Origin: Palauibacter sp965207805
GTDB taxonomy: Bacteria > Gemmatimonadota > Gemmatimonadetes > Palauibacterales > Palauibacteraceae
Reading direction: 5' to 3'
DNA: 64,000 bases
NCBI GenBank assembly: GCA_965207805.1
Contig: OZ242312.1
Coordinates: 1,984,001 to 2,048,000, forward strand
In this document: positions 1 through 10,605 of the stretch, piece by piece
Numbering within the stretch: the stretch's first letter is position 1
How the letters are laid out: each line of letters starts with the position of its first letter
The notes under the pieces: model-generated
The model's database searches: none
Seen by the model: only the letters and a program-made list of their open reading frames with translations
Told to the model about the DNA's origin: nothing
Position numbers and translations under genes: made by a program

Positions 1-1
1 C

Positions 2-523
2 CCCGCGTACGAGCGCTGCCGCCGGCTCGTGGAGAGCGGGATGGGGTTGTACTCGGCGCACCTCCCGCTCGACGCGCATCCCTGGATCGGAAACAACGTC
101 CTCCTCGCCGCCGAACTCCGCGTCGGGGATGTCGAACCGTTCGGGTCCTTCAAGGGGAACGAAGGGATCGGCGTCATCGGTACGGTCGACACCTCCCTCG
201 GCGAGCTCGCGGCTCGGGCTCAGGCCGTGTGCGGGCGAGCCCCCTTCGTGATCGCCGGCGGCCCGGAACGCGTGTCGCGGCTCGCCATCGTCACGGGCGG
301 CGCGGGTTCGATGATCGAGGCGGCCGCAACGGCTGGAGCCGACACCTTCCTCACGGGGGAGGGGAATCACCACACCTACCACGAGGCGATGGAACTCGGG
401 ATCAACGTGATCTACGCTGGCCACTACGGGACGGAGACGCTGGGTGTCCGGGCCCTGGCGAAGCGCGCGGCGGAGCATTTCGGGGTGGAGCACGCATTCT
501 TCGACGTCCCCACCGGCCTCTAG
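2..523 (+). CDS. Nif3-like dinuclear metal centre protein (5' truncated)
   Basis: This is the C-terminal part of a Nif3/YbgI-family protein; its start lies before the window and the frame is open from base 2. Nif3 proteins bind two metal ions through His, Asp and Glu residues. The visible part holds the family's landmark blocks: YSAHLPLDAHP and GNN near the beginning, and near the end DTFLTGEGNHHTYHEAMELG followed by GHYGTETLG. The last two blocks carry the metal-binding Glu and His residues. The cellular role of the family is unsettled (a cyclohydrolase-like or regulatory role has been proposed). It converges on the mlaD gene with about 40 bases between them. Family assignment is confident, function is not. 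Confidence 0.85.
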   Translation, partial: PAYERCRRLVESGMGLYSAHLPLDAHPWIGNNVLLAAELRVGDVEPFGSFKGNEGIGVIGTVDTSLGELAARAQAVCGRAPFVIAGGPERVSRLAIVTGGAGSMIEAAATAGADTFLTGEGNHHTYHEAMELGINVIYAGHYGTETLGVRALAKRAAEHFGVEHAFFDVPTGL

Positions 524-565
524 CACGGGTTCCGGCGTGTAACCCCGCGCCCCCGCCCTCCTCCG

Positions 566-1489
566 CTAGAAGACCGAGACCTTGAGGTCGGTCAGGTAGC
601 GGTCTGGCCGTTCACGGACATCTCGCAGGAGGAGGGCGAGTTCCTCGCCCGCGGCGCGCAGCGTGCCCAGCGTCTCCAGCAGTTCATCGTGGACCGCATC
701 TTCGCGCAGGAGCCTGCCGAGCGTTCCCTCGCCGCCTTCCAACCCCCGGGTGATCTCGGCGAGGGACCGGCCGGCGGCCGAGAAATCCGTGCTGGCGGCG
801 GCGAGCCGCATCGAGAGCGTGTCGAGGTTGGCCAGCGTGCGATCGACTTCCTCGGACCCGGTCATCCCCGCGAGCCGGTTCGACAGGGTGTCCATGTTGG
901 CGAGCAGGCTTCCGATCGACGCGCGCTCCGTCTCGAGGATTCCGGCGAGTTCCCGCATCGCGAGCGTGAAGGCCTCGGACCCGGAGGAGACATTCTCGGC
1001 CAGACCGCCGTCGAGCAGCGATTCCATCTCCCCGATCAGGGAGCTCACCTCGTCCCCGAGGGTCGAGGCCAGCGAAGTGAGATCGGATCGGCGGTCGAGC
1101 ACGAGCGTGTCGCCTTCCGCCAGCGTCCGGGCACTGGTCCCCGGCGTCAACTCGACGAGCTGCTGGCCCAGGAATCCATCCGGCTGGATGGCGCCGCGCG
1201 TATCCGCCGGCAGCCGCACCCGCGTGGAGAGGGTCATCGCGAGGACGACATGCTCCGCCTCGAGCGCGACTTCGTCCACCGTGCCGACCTCCACACCGCG
1301 CAGCAGTACGGGCGACGCGGTCGCGATCCGGTTCGCGTTCGCCGCGATCCCCCACACGCGGATGGTGGGACCGCGGAAAGGCGAGCCCGATATCCAGAAC
1401 AGACCCGCGACGACGACGGCCGCGGCAAGGAGGACGAATACGCCGACCCGGACCTCGACGCCGCGGTCGCGCAGCCCCGGGTCCCTCAC
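566..1489 (-). CDS. mlaD: MlaD/MCE-domain lipid-transport substrate-binding protein
   Basis: This 307-residue protein is the periplasmic, inner-membrane-anchored MCE subunit of a Mla-type phospholipid ABC transporter. The N-terminus has one membrane helix (about residues 13-35, VGVFVLLAAAVVVAGLFWIS), then one MCE domain (about 38-120) with the typical block ANRIATASPVLLRGVEVGTV and DGFLGQQLVELTPG. The remaining 180 residues are helical and rich in Leu, Ser and Glu, like the long C-terminal helices of MCE proteins. The start is GTG, overlapping the mlaF stop in a GTGA quartet, so it is the last gene of the operon OPT - lipoprotein - mlaE - mlaF - mlaD. The transport direction (import or export of phospholipid) cannot be read from the sequence. 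Confidence 0.88.
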   Translation of the reverse strand: MRDPGLRDRGVEVRVGVFVLLAAAVVVAGLFWISGSPFRGPTIRVWGIAANANRIATASPVLLRGVEVGTVDEVALEAEHVVLAMTLSTRVRLPADTRGAIQPDGFLGQQLVELTPGTSARTLAEGDTLVLDRRSDLTSLASTLGDEVSSLIGEMESLLDGGLAENVSSGSEAFTLAMRELAGILETERASIGSLLANMDTLSNRLAGMTGSEEVDRTLANLDTLSMRLAAASTDFSAAGRSLAEITRGLEGGEGTLGRLLREDAVHDELLETLGTLRAAGEELALLLRDVRERPDRYLTDLKVSVF

Positions 1490-2232
1490 GCGGGACCTCG
1501 CGCGGGCGCCGCGTCGAGAAACTCGCGCACGGCCCGGTTGTCCGTCTCGCGCAACTGCTGTGGCGTACCCTCGGCCGCGACCACGCCGCCCGAAAGGAGG
1601 GCGATCCGGTCGGCCAGGAAGAAGGCGGACTCCACGTCGTGGGTCACGACGATACTCGTCGCATCGACTTCCTCGCTCACACGTGCGATGAGGCGGTTGA
1701 TGCGGGTGGCGTTGACGGGATCGAGTCCCGTCGTAGGCTCATCGTACAGGACGTAGCGGCGCTTCCCGATGATGGCGCGCGCGATGGCGACCCGCCGCTG
1801 CATGCCCCCGGAGAGCTCGGCCGGCAGGAGGGTCAGTACTTCCGGCTCGAGGTTCACGTGATCGAGCGCGGTGCGGACCAGTTCCTCGCACTTGGCCGCG
1901 CGGCCGCGGCAGAAACCCGGTGGGAGGCCCATCAGCAGGTTCCCGCGCACCGTCATGGAATCGAAGAGGGCGGAATTCTGGAACACGTAGGCGGTCTTGG
2001 TGCGAACGGCGGCCATCTCGGCCCGGTCGGCCGTTGGGACCGAGATTCCATCGACGAGGATATCTCCGGCGTCCGGATCGAACAGGCCGACGATGTGTTT
2101 GAGGAGGACGCTCTTTCCCGTTCCTGACGGCCCCATGATGGCGAGGGTTTCACCTTCCCGCACATCGAGGTCGACGCCGCTCAGGACCGGACGTCCCCCG
2201 AGCCACTTGTGCACGCCGATGATCCTGATCAT
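1486..2232 (-). CDS. mlaF: Mla-type ABC transporter ATP-binding protein
   Basis: This 248-residue ABC ATPase powers the Mla transporter from the cytoplasmic side. Walker A is GPSGTGKS (about residues 34-41), the signature is LSGGMQRRVAIARA (about 140), Walker B is YVLYDEPTTGLDP and the switch His lies in VVTHD. The GMQRR form of the signature and the short length are typical of MlaF/MlaF-like proteins rather than of sugar or peptide importers. It starts with ATG inside an ATGA overlap with the mlaE stop, and its own stop overlaps the GTG start of mlaD, so the three subunits are very probably translated in a coupled way. Confidence 0.92.
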   Translation of the reverse strand: MIRIIGVHKWLGGRPVLSGVDLDVREGETLAIMGPSGTGKSVLLKHIVGLFDPDAGDILVDGISVPTADRAEMAAVRTKTAYVFQNSALFDSMTVRGNLLMGLPPGFCRGRAAKCEELVRTALDHVNLEPEVLTLLPAELSGGMQRRVAIARAIIGKRRYVLYDEPTTGLDPVNATRINRLIARVSEEVDATSIVVTHDVESAFFLADRIALLSGGVVAAEGTPQQLRETDNRAVREFLDAAPARGPA

Positions 2233-3014
2233 GTGAGCGTCTTGTACACCGGCCCCAGCACGGTGTCCAGGACCATGATGGAGACGATGATCGCGACGAC
2301 CGCCCTCGTCGCCGTGCGGCCGACGCCCGCCGCCCCGCCGGTCGCGCGAAGCCCGACGTGGCTCGAAATGAACGTGATCGCGAATCCGTACGCGACCGCC
2401 TTCACGAGCGAGAAGATGAGCGCGCCGTGGTGATAGTATCCCTTCGCCCCATCCACGTACTCGGCCGTGCTCAGCCCGAGGATGCCGACCGATGTCACGT
2501 AGCCGCTGAAGACCCCCATCACGTTGGCGAGCATGACGAGCGGGATCAGAATGAGGGTTCCCGCGACCACCCGCGGGACCACGAGTTCCACGACGGGATC
2601 CCGGCCCATCGTCAGAAGCGCGTCGATCTGGTTCGTCACCTTCATCGTGCCGAGTTCGGCCCCGATGGCCGCGCCGACGCGTCCCGCGAGGACGACCGCC
2701 GTCAGTACGGGTCCCAGTTCCGTGAGCATGCCGCCCACGACGCCGCCCGCGACGATTTCCCTCGGCAGTCCCGGGGAGAGCTGGTACATCGTCTGCTGGG
2801 CCATGACCGCACCCGAGAGGGCGCCCATCAGCAGCACCAGCGGGAGGCTGTCGAGACCGATGAACTTCGCGTGCTGAACCGTCTCCAGCGCGTATCGGCG
2901 CGGCTGGGCGAGCGCGCGGAGCGTCGCGACGCCGAGCATGCCCGCCCTTCCGGCGTGGAGCGCCGCGGCGCGGGCGGAGCGGCCCGGCGCGGCGAGGAGG
3001 TTCGGCGCCCTCAA
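2229..3014 (-). CDS. mlaE: MlaE-type ABC transporter permease
   Basis: This is the MlaE permease, about 261 residues with five or six hydrophobic segments. Family blocks are present: LDSLPLVLLMGALSGAVMAQQ, ELGPVLTAVVLAGRVGAAIG and EIDALLTMG-like NQIDALLTMGRDPV. The frame stays open for another 480 bases upstream, but that extension is Arg-rich and lies over the lipoprotein gene. I choose a TTG at 3014 that overlaps the lipoprotein stop (TTGA). It has an AGGAAAGG sequence about 10 bases upstream and gives the usual family length. It forms the membrane channel with MlaF and hands lipid to MlaD. Confidence 0.88.
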   Translation of the reverse strand: MRAPNLLAAPGRSARAAALHAGRAGMLGVATLRALAQPRRYALETVQHAKFIGLDSLPLVLLMGALSGAVMAQQTMYQLSPGLPREIVAGGVVGGMLTELGPVLTAVVLAGRVGAAIGAELGTMKVTNQIDALLTMGRDPVVELVVPRVVAGTLILIPLVMLANVMGVFSGYVTSVGILGLSTAEYVDGAKGYYHHGALIFSLVKAVAYGFAITFISSHVGLRATGGAAGVGRTATRAVVAIIVSIMVLDTVLGPVYKTLT

Positions 3015-3385
3015 CGGCTTTCGTGCCTTTCCTCGTCCGGCACCTCCACCTGCGATTCGGGTCGCGGGACGCCGTCGAGCACCTCCACTTCGAGCCGAAT
3101 CGCCTCCCACAGACGGTGCATGCGTCCGGGGTCGTCTCCGAACCGCGTGGTGAATTCCTCGAGTTGCTGTCCGGTCACGCCATGCTCGTCGAGCGTTGCG
3201 GCCCGCACCGAGTCGCCCTCCGCGGTGTCCGCGTACTTCGCCCGAGCCCAGGTGAGTCTGGCCATGACCTGAACGTACGTGTCTTCGTCCAGGCCGCCGC
3301 CCGACCCGCCGCAGCCGACGGCCACGAGGCCTGCGATGAGCAGGATCGGTTTCACGATGGCTCCGTCGCGGCGCGGGCGCTTCAT
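3011..3385 (-). CDS. small putative lipoprotein in the mla operon
   Basis: This 124-residue protein has a lipoprotein signal: a basic N-terminus (MKRPRRD), a hydrophobic stretch (ILLIAGLVAVG) and Cys in a VAVGC lipobox near residue 25, followed by GGSGGG. The mature part is short, acidic and probably helical, with no family I recognise. It sits between the OPT transporter (ATGA overlap at its start) and mlaE (TTGA overlap at its end), so it belongs to the same transcript. The placement suggests an accessory role in envelope lipid or solute transport, but this is only guilt by association. Confidence 0.7.
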   Translation of the reverse strand: MKRPRRDGAIVKPILLIAGLVAVGCGGSGGGLDEDTYVQVMARLTWARAKYADTAEGDSVRAATLDEHGVTGQQLEEFTTRFGDDPGRMHRLWEAIRLEVEVLDGVPRPESQVEVPDEERHESR

Positions 3386-5451
3386 TCGGAAGCGCGAAGC
3401 GAGGCGCGGTAGAGCCAGAAGATGAACCCGACGACAACCGCGGCGCCGATGAAGCTGGCGGCCGTATCGAATCCCTCGGGTGCGAAGCGCGCAAGGCTCA
3501 GCACATCCGTGCTTTGCCAGGCCGCAAACGGGATCGCGAGGAGAATTCCGACGAGCGCCTCTCCCGTGATGAGCCCGGACGAGAAGAGGAGACCCCGATG
3601 GTTCGCCTGCCGGACGGCGCCATCGTCACCCCCGCCTCGCCGCACGGCCCGGCCCACGAGCCACGCCACGACCCCGCCCACGAAGATGGGGACTTCGAGT
3701 TCGATGGGCAGGTAGATGCCGACCGCGACGGCGAGGACCGGCACCCGCAGGCTGGAGCCGCGCGCCTTCAGAACCTGGTCCATGGCGATCACGCCCGCTG
3801 CGATGAGCGCCCCAATCCCGATCATCCCCCACGGGAGATTGCGCGAAAAGACGCCGTCGGCGACGGAGGCCATGAGCGTCGCCTGCGGCGCCTGCAGCAT
3901 CTCGTCCGGGTCCATGCCCTCTCGCGGCAGGATGCCGCCGAGCCCGTAGGCCTCGAACAGGAGGCCGAGGATCGGCGCGATGACGAGCGCGGCGGCCGTG
4001 ACGCCGACGAGCTGCATGATCTGCTGCTGGCGGGGCGTGGCGCCGACGATCCGGCCCGCCTTCAGGTCCTGCATGTTGTCGCCCGCGATCGCCGCGGCGC
4101 AGGCGACGACGGCCCCCACGAGGATCGCGGTCGCGGCCGCCGCGAGCGCCTGAGGCGCCGAAACGGTGAAGTCGACCTGCAGTCCCAGCAGGAGATAGAG
4201 GATGAGGGAGATCGTGAGGATCGTCGCGATCGTCACGCCCGATATCGGGTTGTTCGAGGAGCCCACGAGACCGGCCATGTAGCCCGCGACCGAGGCGAAG
4301 AGGAACCCCGCCAGGAGAGCGAAGACCGTCCCCAGCGCGAGCACGATCCAGTAGAGTCCCGGCGTGATGGCGAGCGCGCCGCGGTCGATGACGAGCACGA
4401 ACACCGCGAGGATCGGCACCGCCAGCGCCACGGTCCCGATCCCGACGAAGTTGATCGGCATGTCGCGCTCGGTGCGGAGGATTTCCGGACCGCCGTCGGC
4501 CGCGCGCGCCGCGCGCAGCGCCGCGATGGAGGAGCGCACGCCATCCCGCACGTGGCCCAGGAGTGAAACGAGGGCCCATACCCCGCCCACGACCATGGCG
4601 CCTACGCCCATGAAGCGGATCTGCGCGCTCCAGATCGCGGCGGCCGCGTCGTACCCGCTCGCATCCCCCGTGATGCCGGCGACGACCTGCGGATCCGTGA
4701 TCGCCATGTAGATGGGGATCCCGGCGAGCCAGGAGATCGCGCCGCCCGCGAGCACGAGGCTGCCGACGCGGGGTCCGACGATGTATCCGACGCCGAGCAG
4801 GGCGGGGGAGAGGTCGCTTCCGATCCCGAAGACGGACCGGCCGAACGCAAAGCCGTGTTCTATGGAGGAGCCCGCGATCTTGAGGCCCGTTTGCGAGAAC
4901 TTCAGCAGGGCGGCCGCTACGCCCCCGAGCGCGATCAGCCTCGCTCCGGAGCCACCGCTGGCCCCGGCCTTCAGCACCTCTGCCGTCGCCACGCCCTCGG
5001 GGAAGCGGAGATCCGCCTCGACGATGAGGGCTCGCCTGAGCGGGATGGTGAAGAGGACGCCGAGAATTCCGCCGCACAGGGCGATGCCCATCGTGGGCAG
5101 GAACGGAAACCCGGCCCAGTGGCGGAGGAGGATGAGGGCGGGCAGGGTGAAGATCACGCCGGCCGCCAGCGACTCGCCCGCCGATGCGGCCGTCTGGACG
5201 ATATTGTTCTCGAGGATATTGTGCTCGCGGAACATCCTGAGGATCGCCATGGAGATCACGGCGGCCGGGATCGACGCGGACACGGTGAGGCCCACCTTGA
5301 GGCCCAGATAGGCGTTCGCCCCCGAGAGGACGGCGGAGAGGAGGATGCCGAGGACGATTGCCTTGCCGGTGATCTCGGGCAGGGACTGCGACGCGGGAAT
5401 ATGCGGCTTGTGCGCGCGCGATTCCGAGGCGCCGGCTGCTGTGTCCGACAT
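3382..5451 (-). CDS. OPT family oligopeptide/metal-chelate transporter
   Basis: This is an OPT-superfamily permease of about 689 residues with some 14-16 predicted membrane segments. The N-terminal block EITGKAIVLGILLSAVLSGAN and the following AYLGLKVGLTVSASIPAAV are characteristic of the bacterial TIGR00733-like OPT group. Later blocks GDNMQDLKAGRIVGATPRQQ and SNNPISGVTIA also fit. The substrate may be peptides or metal-chelator complexes and cannot be decided here. I choose ATG at 5451 because a GGAGGG sequence lies about 6 bases upstream (an ATG two codons earlier is also possible). The stop overlaps the next gene in an ATGA quartet. A promoter-like sequence lies about 75 bases upstream. 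Confidence 0.88.
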   Translation of the reverse strand: MSDTAAGASESRAHKPHIPASQSLPEITGKAIVLGILLSAVLSGANAYLGLKVGLTVSASIPAAVISMAILRMFREHNILENNIVQTAASAGESLAAGVIFTLPALILLRHWAGFPFLPTMGIALCGGILGVLFTIPLRRALIVEADLRFPEGVATAEVLKAGASGGSGARLIALGGVAAALLKFSQTGLKIAGSSIEHGFAFGRSVFGIGSDLSPALLGVGYIVGPRVGSLVLAGGAISWLAGIPIYMAITDPQVVAGITGDASGYDAAAAIWSAQIRFMGVGAMVVGGVWALVSLLGHVRDGVRSSIAALRAARAADGGPEILRTERDMPINFVGIGTVALAVPILAVFVLVIDRGALAITPGLYWIVLALGTVFALLAGFLFASVAGYMAGLVGSSNNPISGVTIATILTISLILYLLLGLQVDFTVSAPQALAAAATAILVGAVVACAAAIAGDNMQDLKAGRIVGATPRQQQIMQLVGVTAAALVIAPILGLLFEAYGLGGILPREGMDPDEMLQAPQATLMASVADGVFSRNLPWGMIGIGALIAAGVIAMDQVLKARGSSLRVPVLAVAVGIYLPIELEVPIFVGGVVAWLVGRAVRRGGGDDGAVRQANHRGLLFSSGLITGEALVGILLAIPFAAWQSTDVLSLARFAPEGFDTAASFIGAAVVVGFIFWLYRASLRASE

Positions 5452-5526
5452 GGGCATCCCTCCAGATTGTCCCGGGACCGACACGGGAGACGATCGCATC
5501 CTCATGGGGCGGGGTCGACCGATGGG

Positions 5527-5555
5527 ACGCTAGTTGCGGGTCCGGCAGGGGTCAA
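5527..5555 (-). promoter_or_regulatory. sigma70-type promoter for the OPT-mla operon
   Basis: On the minus strand TTGACC (5555-5550) is followed by exactly 17 bases and then TAGCGT (5532-5527). The transcript would start near 5520, about 70 bases before the OPT start codon. The layout matches the candidate promoters of the cox operon and rpsA in this window, which supports it. No experimental evidence. Confidence 0.5.
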
Positions 5556-5594
5556 CACGGGAGCCCTGCCGAAGTGGCACTAGGTCGGGAGGCC

Positions 5595-5643
5595 GGCGGT
5601 ACCCGCCACCGCCTGATCGGCGGTCATCCCGCCGTTCCGGCGG
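5595..5643. repeat. iterated GGCGGT/ACCGCC inverted repeats between OPT gene and clpB
   Basis: In the 316-base divergent region 5452-5767 the sequence holds GGCGGT (5595-5600), ACCGCC (5608-5613) and GGCGGT again (5619-5624), so the middle arm can pair with either neighbour. A further perfect hairpin, CCGCCG-TTC-CGGCGG, follows at 5629-5643. They could be operator half-sites or mutually exclusive leader hairpins of the clpB transcript. I see no CIRCE or HAIR heat-shock element here and no clear clpB promoter. Confidence 0.4.
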
Positions 5644-5767
5644 ATCGGGATCCCGAACCGGGCGCCTGACGGGGCATGGGGATTGCTCATGAAGCGGGGA
5701 GCCGCAACCCGATGGCGACGGTTCGACGCGAAGACGCATGCAAGGACTCCAAGGCAGCGAATAGAAG

Positions 5768-8388
<2,621 letters not shown>

Positions 8389-8392
<4 letters not shown>

Positions 8393-8865
8393 TGAGGGCG
8401 AGTTTTCGGGAGGGCGCAGGGGTCCGTGCCGGGCTCATGGTCGCGGCCGTGGCGGGGTTCGCGCTGGTCGGCTGTGCGTCGCGCGGAAGCGCCGGGGCAG
8501 GGTACGGCGCGGATCTGTATGGAGCCGAGTCCGCCGAGGTGGCCATCGGACGGTTTCTCGATGCCGCGCGGCTCGGCAACTACCCTGCGATGGCGCGGCT
8601 GTTCGGTACGGACGAGGGCCCGGCGGAACGTCGCTGGGGGCGGGCCGAGACGGAACAGAGAATGTTCGTGCTTGCGAGCCTGCTCGCGCCGAGCGCCTGG
8701 AAGCTCCGCCCGAATCCCGTCGCCGGGGCCGGCGGCGCCTCGCGCTGGATGGTGGATCTGACGGGGACGCGCAACGGAGCTGTGAGCGTCCCGTTCATCA
8801 TCGTTTCGGATGGGAACCGCTGGTTCGTGGAGCGCATCGCGACGGAGGGACTCGGGACTCCGTGA
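8389..8865 (+). CDS. putative lipoprotein downstream of clpB
   Basis: This 158-residue protein of unknown function has a signal peptide ending in a lipobox (ALVGCASRG, Cys about residue 27). The mature part contains a helix-rich segment beginning EVAIGRFLDAARLGNYPAMARLFG and then a strand-rich part ending in a WMVDLTGTRNGAVSVPFIIV-like block, which resembles the overall shape of NTF2-like/SnoaL folds; that is an impression, not a match. It starts with ATG overlapping the clpB stop. Its last 68 bases overlap, tail to tail, the 3' end of the glycosyltransferase gene on the other strand. Confidence 0.72.
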
Positions 8866-9604
8866 TCCCGGCAGGCCGTTCGTGGTACCGGCTGAGTCGC
8901 CGCGGATCCGCGCCGGCGAGGAAGGCCGCGCGTAACGCCCAGTGCTTGAGGACCGTGCGGAGGAAACCGGTTTCCCAGCGCCGGCTCGAGGTGCACGCGA
9001 CGAGGGAGAGAAGACGAAAGCGGGTGACCCGCCGTACGGCCCGGACGAAGGTCACGTCTTCGAAAAGCGGAAGGTCCCTGAAGCCGTCGCATGCCTGGTA
9101 GGCGTCGCGCGTGACGAACAGGGCCTGATCTCCCGTAGCGGTGCGGAGTCGGCGGGTACGCCAGTTCACGCCCCATTCGAGCAGGCGATAGCGCCATCGT
9201 CGCGCGCTCGGCTGGAGGGCGAAGCGGAAACAGCCCGCCTCCGAGCCCGCGCGAACGGCCGCGCGGATGGCCGCCGCACCGCCGTCGGGAAGCCACGTAT
9301 CGGCGTGAACGAAGACGAAGATCTCTCCGGTGGCGGCGCGGGCTCCGGCGGCGAGCTGGGCGCCGCGATTCCGGCGTGTCGACAGGACGCGGCCGTGGCG
9401 GGCCGCGATCTCCATCGTGCGGTCCCGGCTGCCTCCGTCGACCACGATGACTTCCGCCGCGGGGCCGAGAGCGTCTCTTGCGCGCCGGAGCGTCTCATCG
9501 AGCCGTGCTTCCTCATCGACGGTCGGCACGATGACGGAAAACTCCGGTCCCGGGCGCTCCGACCGCCGCGGCGACGCTACAACGGGTTCCGGCTCCCGGG
9601 TCAC
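8798..9604 (-). CDS. family 2 glycosyltransferase (TIGR04283-like)
   Basis: This protein of about 268 residues is a GT-A-fold glycosyltransferase. The N-terminal part has FSVIVPTVDEEARLDETL, then VIVVDGGSRDRTMEIAARHG, and an acidic metal-site block FVHADTWLP; FEDVTFVRAVRR lies further on. This pattern is that of the rSAM/selenodomain-associated family-2 transferases (TIGR04283). Donor and acceptor are unknown. The open frame extends far upstream, but a GTG at 9604 overlaps the epimerase stop (GTGA), gives the normal family length and starts 21 residues before the first strand. The 3' end overlaps the lipoprotein gene on the plus strand by 68 bases. Confidence 0.82.
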   Translation of the reverse strand: MTREPEPVVASPRRSERPGPEFSVIVPTVDEEARLDETLRRARDALGPAAEVIVVDGGSRDRTMEIAARHGRVLSTRRNRGAQLAAGARAATGEIFVFVHADTWLPDGGAAAIRAAVRAGSEAGCFRFALQPSARRWRYRLLEWGVNWRTRRLRTATGDQALFVTRDAYQACDGFRDLPLFEDVTFVRAVRRVTRFRLLSLVACTSSRRWETGFLRTVLKHWALRAAFLAGADPRRLSRYHERPAGITESRVPPSRCAPRTSGSHPKR

Positions 9605-10035
9605 CCGCGCTCGGGATCCTCCCGCATCTCCAGGAGAACTCCCTTCAGCGAGCGCGGATGCAGAAATGCGATGCGGGCGCCGCCGGCGCCGCGGCGGATC
9701 CGGGGCGGTATGGCTTCCGCGCCGGCCGCTTCGGCTTCGGCGAGGGCCGTCTCGAGATCGTCGACGCAGATGCAGACGTGGTGGATGCCGGGCCCGCGCC
9801 GGTCGAGGAAGCGGGCGATGGGAGACTCCGGGGTCAGGGGAGCCAGCAACTCGATCCGCCCGGAACCTTCGCCGAAGAAGGTGGCCCGAATGCCCTCCGA
9901 GGGAACGGTTTCCTCCCCGGACGGCGGCTGGCCCAGGATAGCGGACCACAGCCGGACGGCTTCCGGCAGCGAGTTGACCGCGATTCCCACGTGGTCGATT
10001 ATGGGCGCGCCCGGAATACGGTTGCCTTGGTTCAC
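9601..10035 (-). CDS. mce: methylmalonyl-CoA epimerase
   Basis: This VOC-fold metalloenzyme of about 144 residues interconverts (S)- and (R)-methylmalonyl-CoA. The typical beginning IDHVGIAVNSLPEAVRLW carries the first metal His; GPGIHHVCICVDDLETAL carries the next His pair; FLHPRSLKGVLLEM is the usual end with the metal Glu. The partners are the carboxylase and mutase at 41.5-46.6 kb, so this pathway is split over two loci about 32 kb apart. I choose GTG at 10035, which puts IDHVGIAV about 10 residues in; a GTG at 10065 is the alternative. It precedes the glycosyltransferase with a GTGA overlap. Confidence 0.9.
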   Translation of the reverse strand: MNQGNRIPGAPIIDHVGIAVNSLPEAVRLWSAILGQPPSGEETVPSEGIRATFFGEGSGRIELLAPLTPESPIARFLDRRGPGIHHVCICVDDLETALAEAEAAGAEAIPPRIRRGAGGARIAFLHPRSLKGVLLEMREDPERG

Positions 10036-10105
10036 TGCGGCCGGAAACCCTGTGTCGTTGCCCACGCGCGGGAACGTATTCCGGACCCGGCACCGGAGCC
10101 AGTGA

Positions 10106-10138
10106 GAAGAAGCGGTTCTTCCCGGTCGGTGAGCCGGG
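10106..10138 (+). promoter_or_regulatory. two small hairpins in the trxA leader
   Basis: Between the divergent epimerase and trxA genes lies GAAGAA-GCGG-TTCTTC (10106-10121), a perfect 6-bp hairpin, followed by CCCGG...CCGGG (10121-10138). They end 23 bases before the trxA start. They may shape translation or stability of the trxA message. No clear promoter hexamers were found in this stretch. Confidence 0.35.
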
Positions 10139-10161
10139 CGGCACAGGAACAGGAGATTCGA

Positions 10162-10500
10162 ATGGCTGATGCTGCGAACGGAGGGCCCCTCGAGATCACG
10201 GATGCGAATTTCGCGGATGCGATCGAGGGCGCGGACGGTCTGGCGATGGTGGATTTCTGGGCGGAATGGTGCGGCCCGTGCCGGCTCGTCGGGCCGATTG
10301 TCGATGAACTTGCGAAGGAGTATTCGGGGCGCGTCACCGTCGGGAAACTCGACGTGGATGCGAACCCGCAAACCGCATTCCGCTTCAACGTACGGTCGAT
10401 CCCGAGCATCCTCTTCTTCAGGGATGGCGAGGTCGTGGACACCCTCGTGGGGGCGCACCCGAGGGATTCTCTCGAGAAGAAAATCCTCGAGCACGCCTGA
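10162..10500 (+). CDS. trxA: thioredoxin
   Basis: This 112-residue thioredoxin is a cytoplasmic disulfide reductase. It has the active site WAEWCGPCRLVGP (about residues 31-43) and the cis-proline loop RSIPSILFF, followed by a normal C-terminal helix. There is no signal peptide. The start ATG at 10162 has an AGGAG ribosome site 6-7 bases upstream. The frame is open upstream of the ATG, but that sequence overlaps the divergent epimerase gene and looks non-coding. A strong hairpin closes the gene 30 bases after the stop, so it is probably transcribed alone. Confidence 0.95.
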   Translation: MADAANGGPLEITDANFADAIEGADGLAMVDFWAEWCGPCRLVGPIVDELAKEYSGRVTVGKLDVDANPQTAFRFNVRSIPSILFFRDGEVVDTLVGAHPRDSLEKKILEHA

Positions 10501-10529
10501 GGGGCGGCGCCGCCACTGGCCACCCTCAC

Positions 10530-10568
10530 CCCGCGCCCCCCGGCCCTGATGGCTCCGGGGGGCGCGGG
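10530..10568 (+). terminator. 14-bp perfect GC hairpin after trxA
   Basis: CCCGCGCCCCCCGG (10530-10543) pairs perfectly with CCGGGGGGCGCGGG (10555-10568) around an 11-base loop. It lies 30 bases after the trxA stop and 38 bases before the chosen rsmI start. There is no U-tract, so it would be an atypical intrinsic terminator or a 3' protection stem. An ATG in the loop (10549) is in frame with rsmI but is unlikely to be its start. Confidence 0.6.
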
Positions 10569-10605
10569 CGCATCGGGCCGCGAACGGGAAACGAGGACGC
10601 GTGTC

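Noticed and set aside
2229..3494. 421-residue version of MlaE
   Set aside because: The first 160 residues are Arg/Pro-rich and lie over the lipoprotein gene; no family member has such an extension.
10549..10605. Upstream ATG start for rsmI at 10549
   Set aside because: It lies in the loop of the hairpin after trxA and adds a non-conserved Gly/Arg-rich stretch; GTG at 10606 fits the family start.
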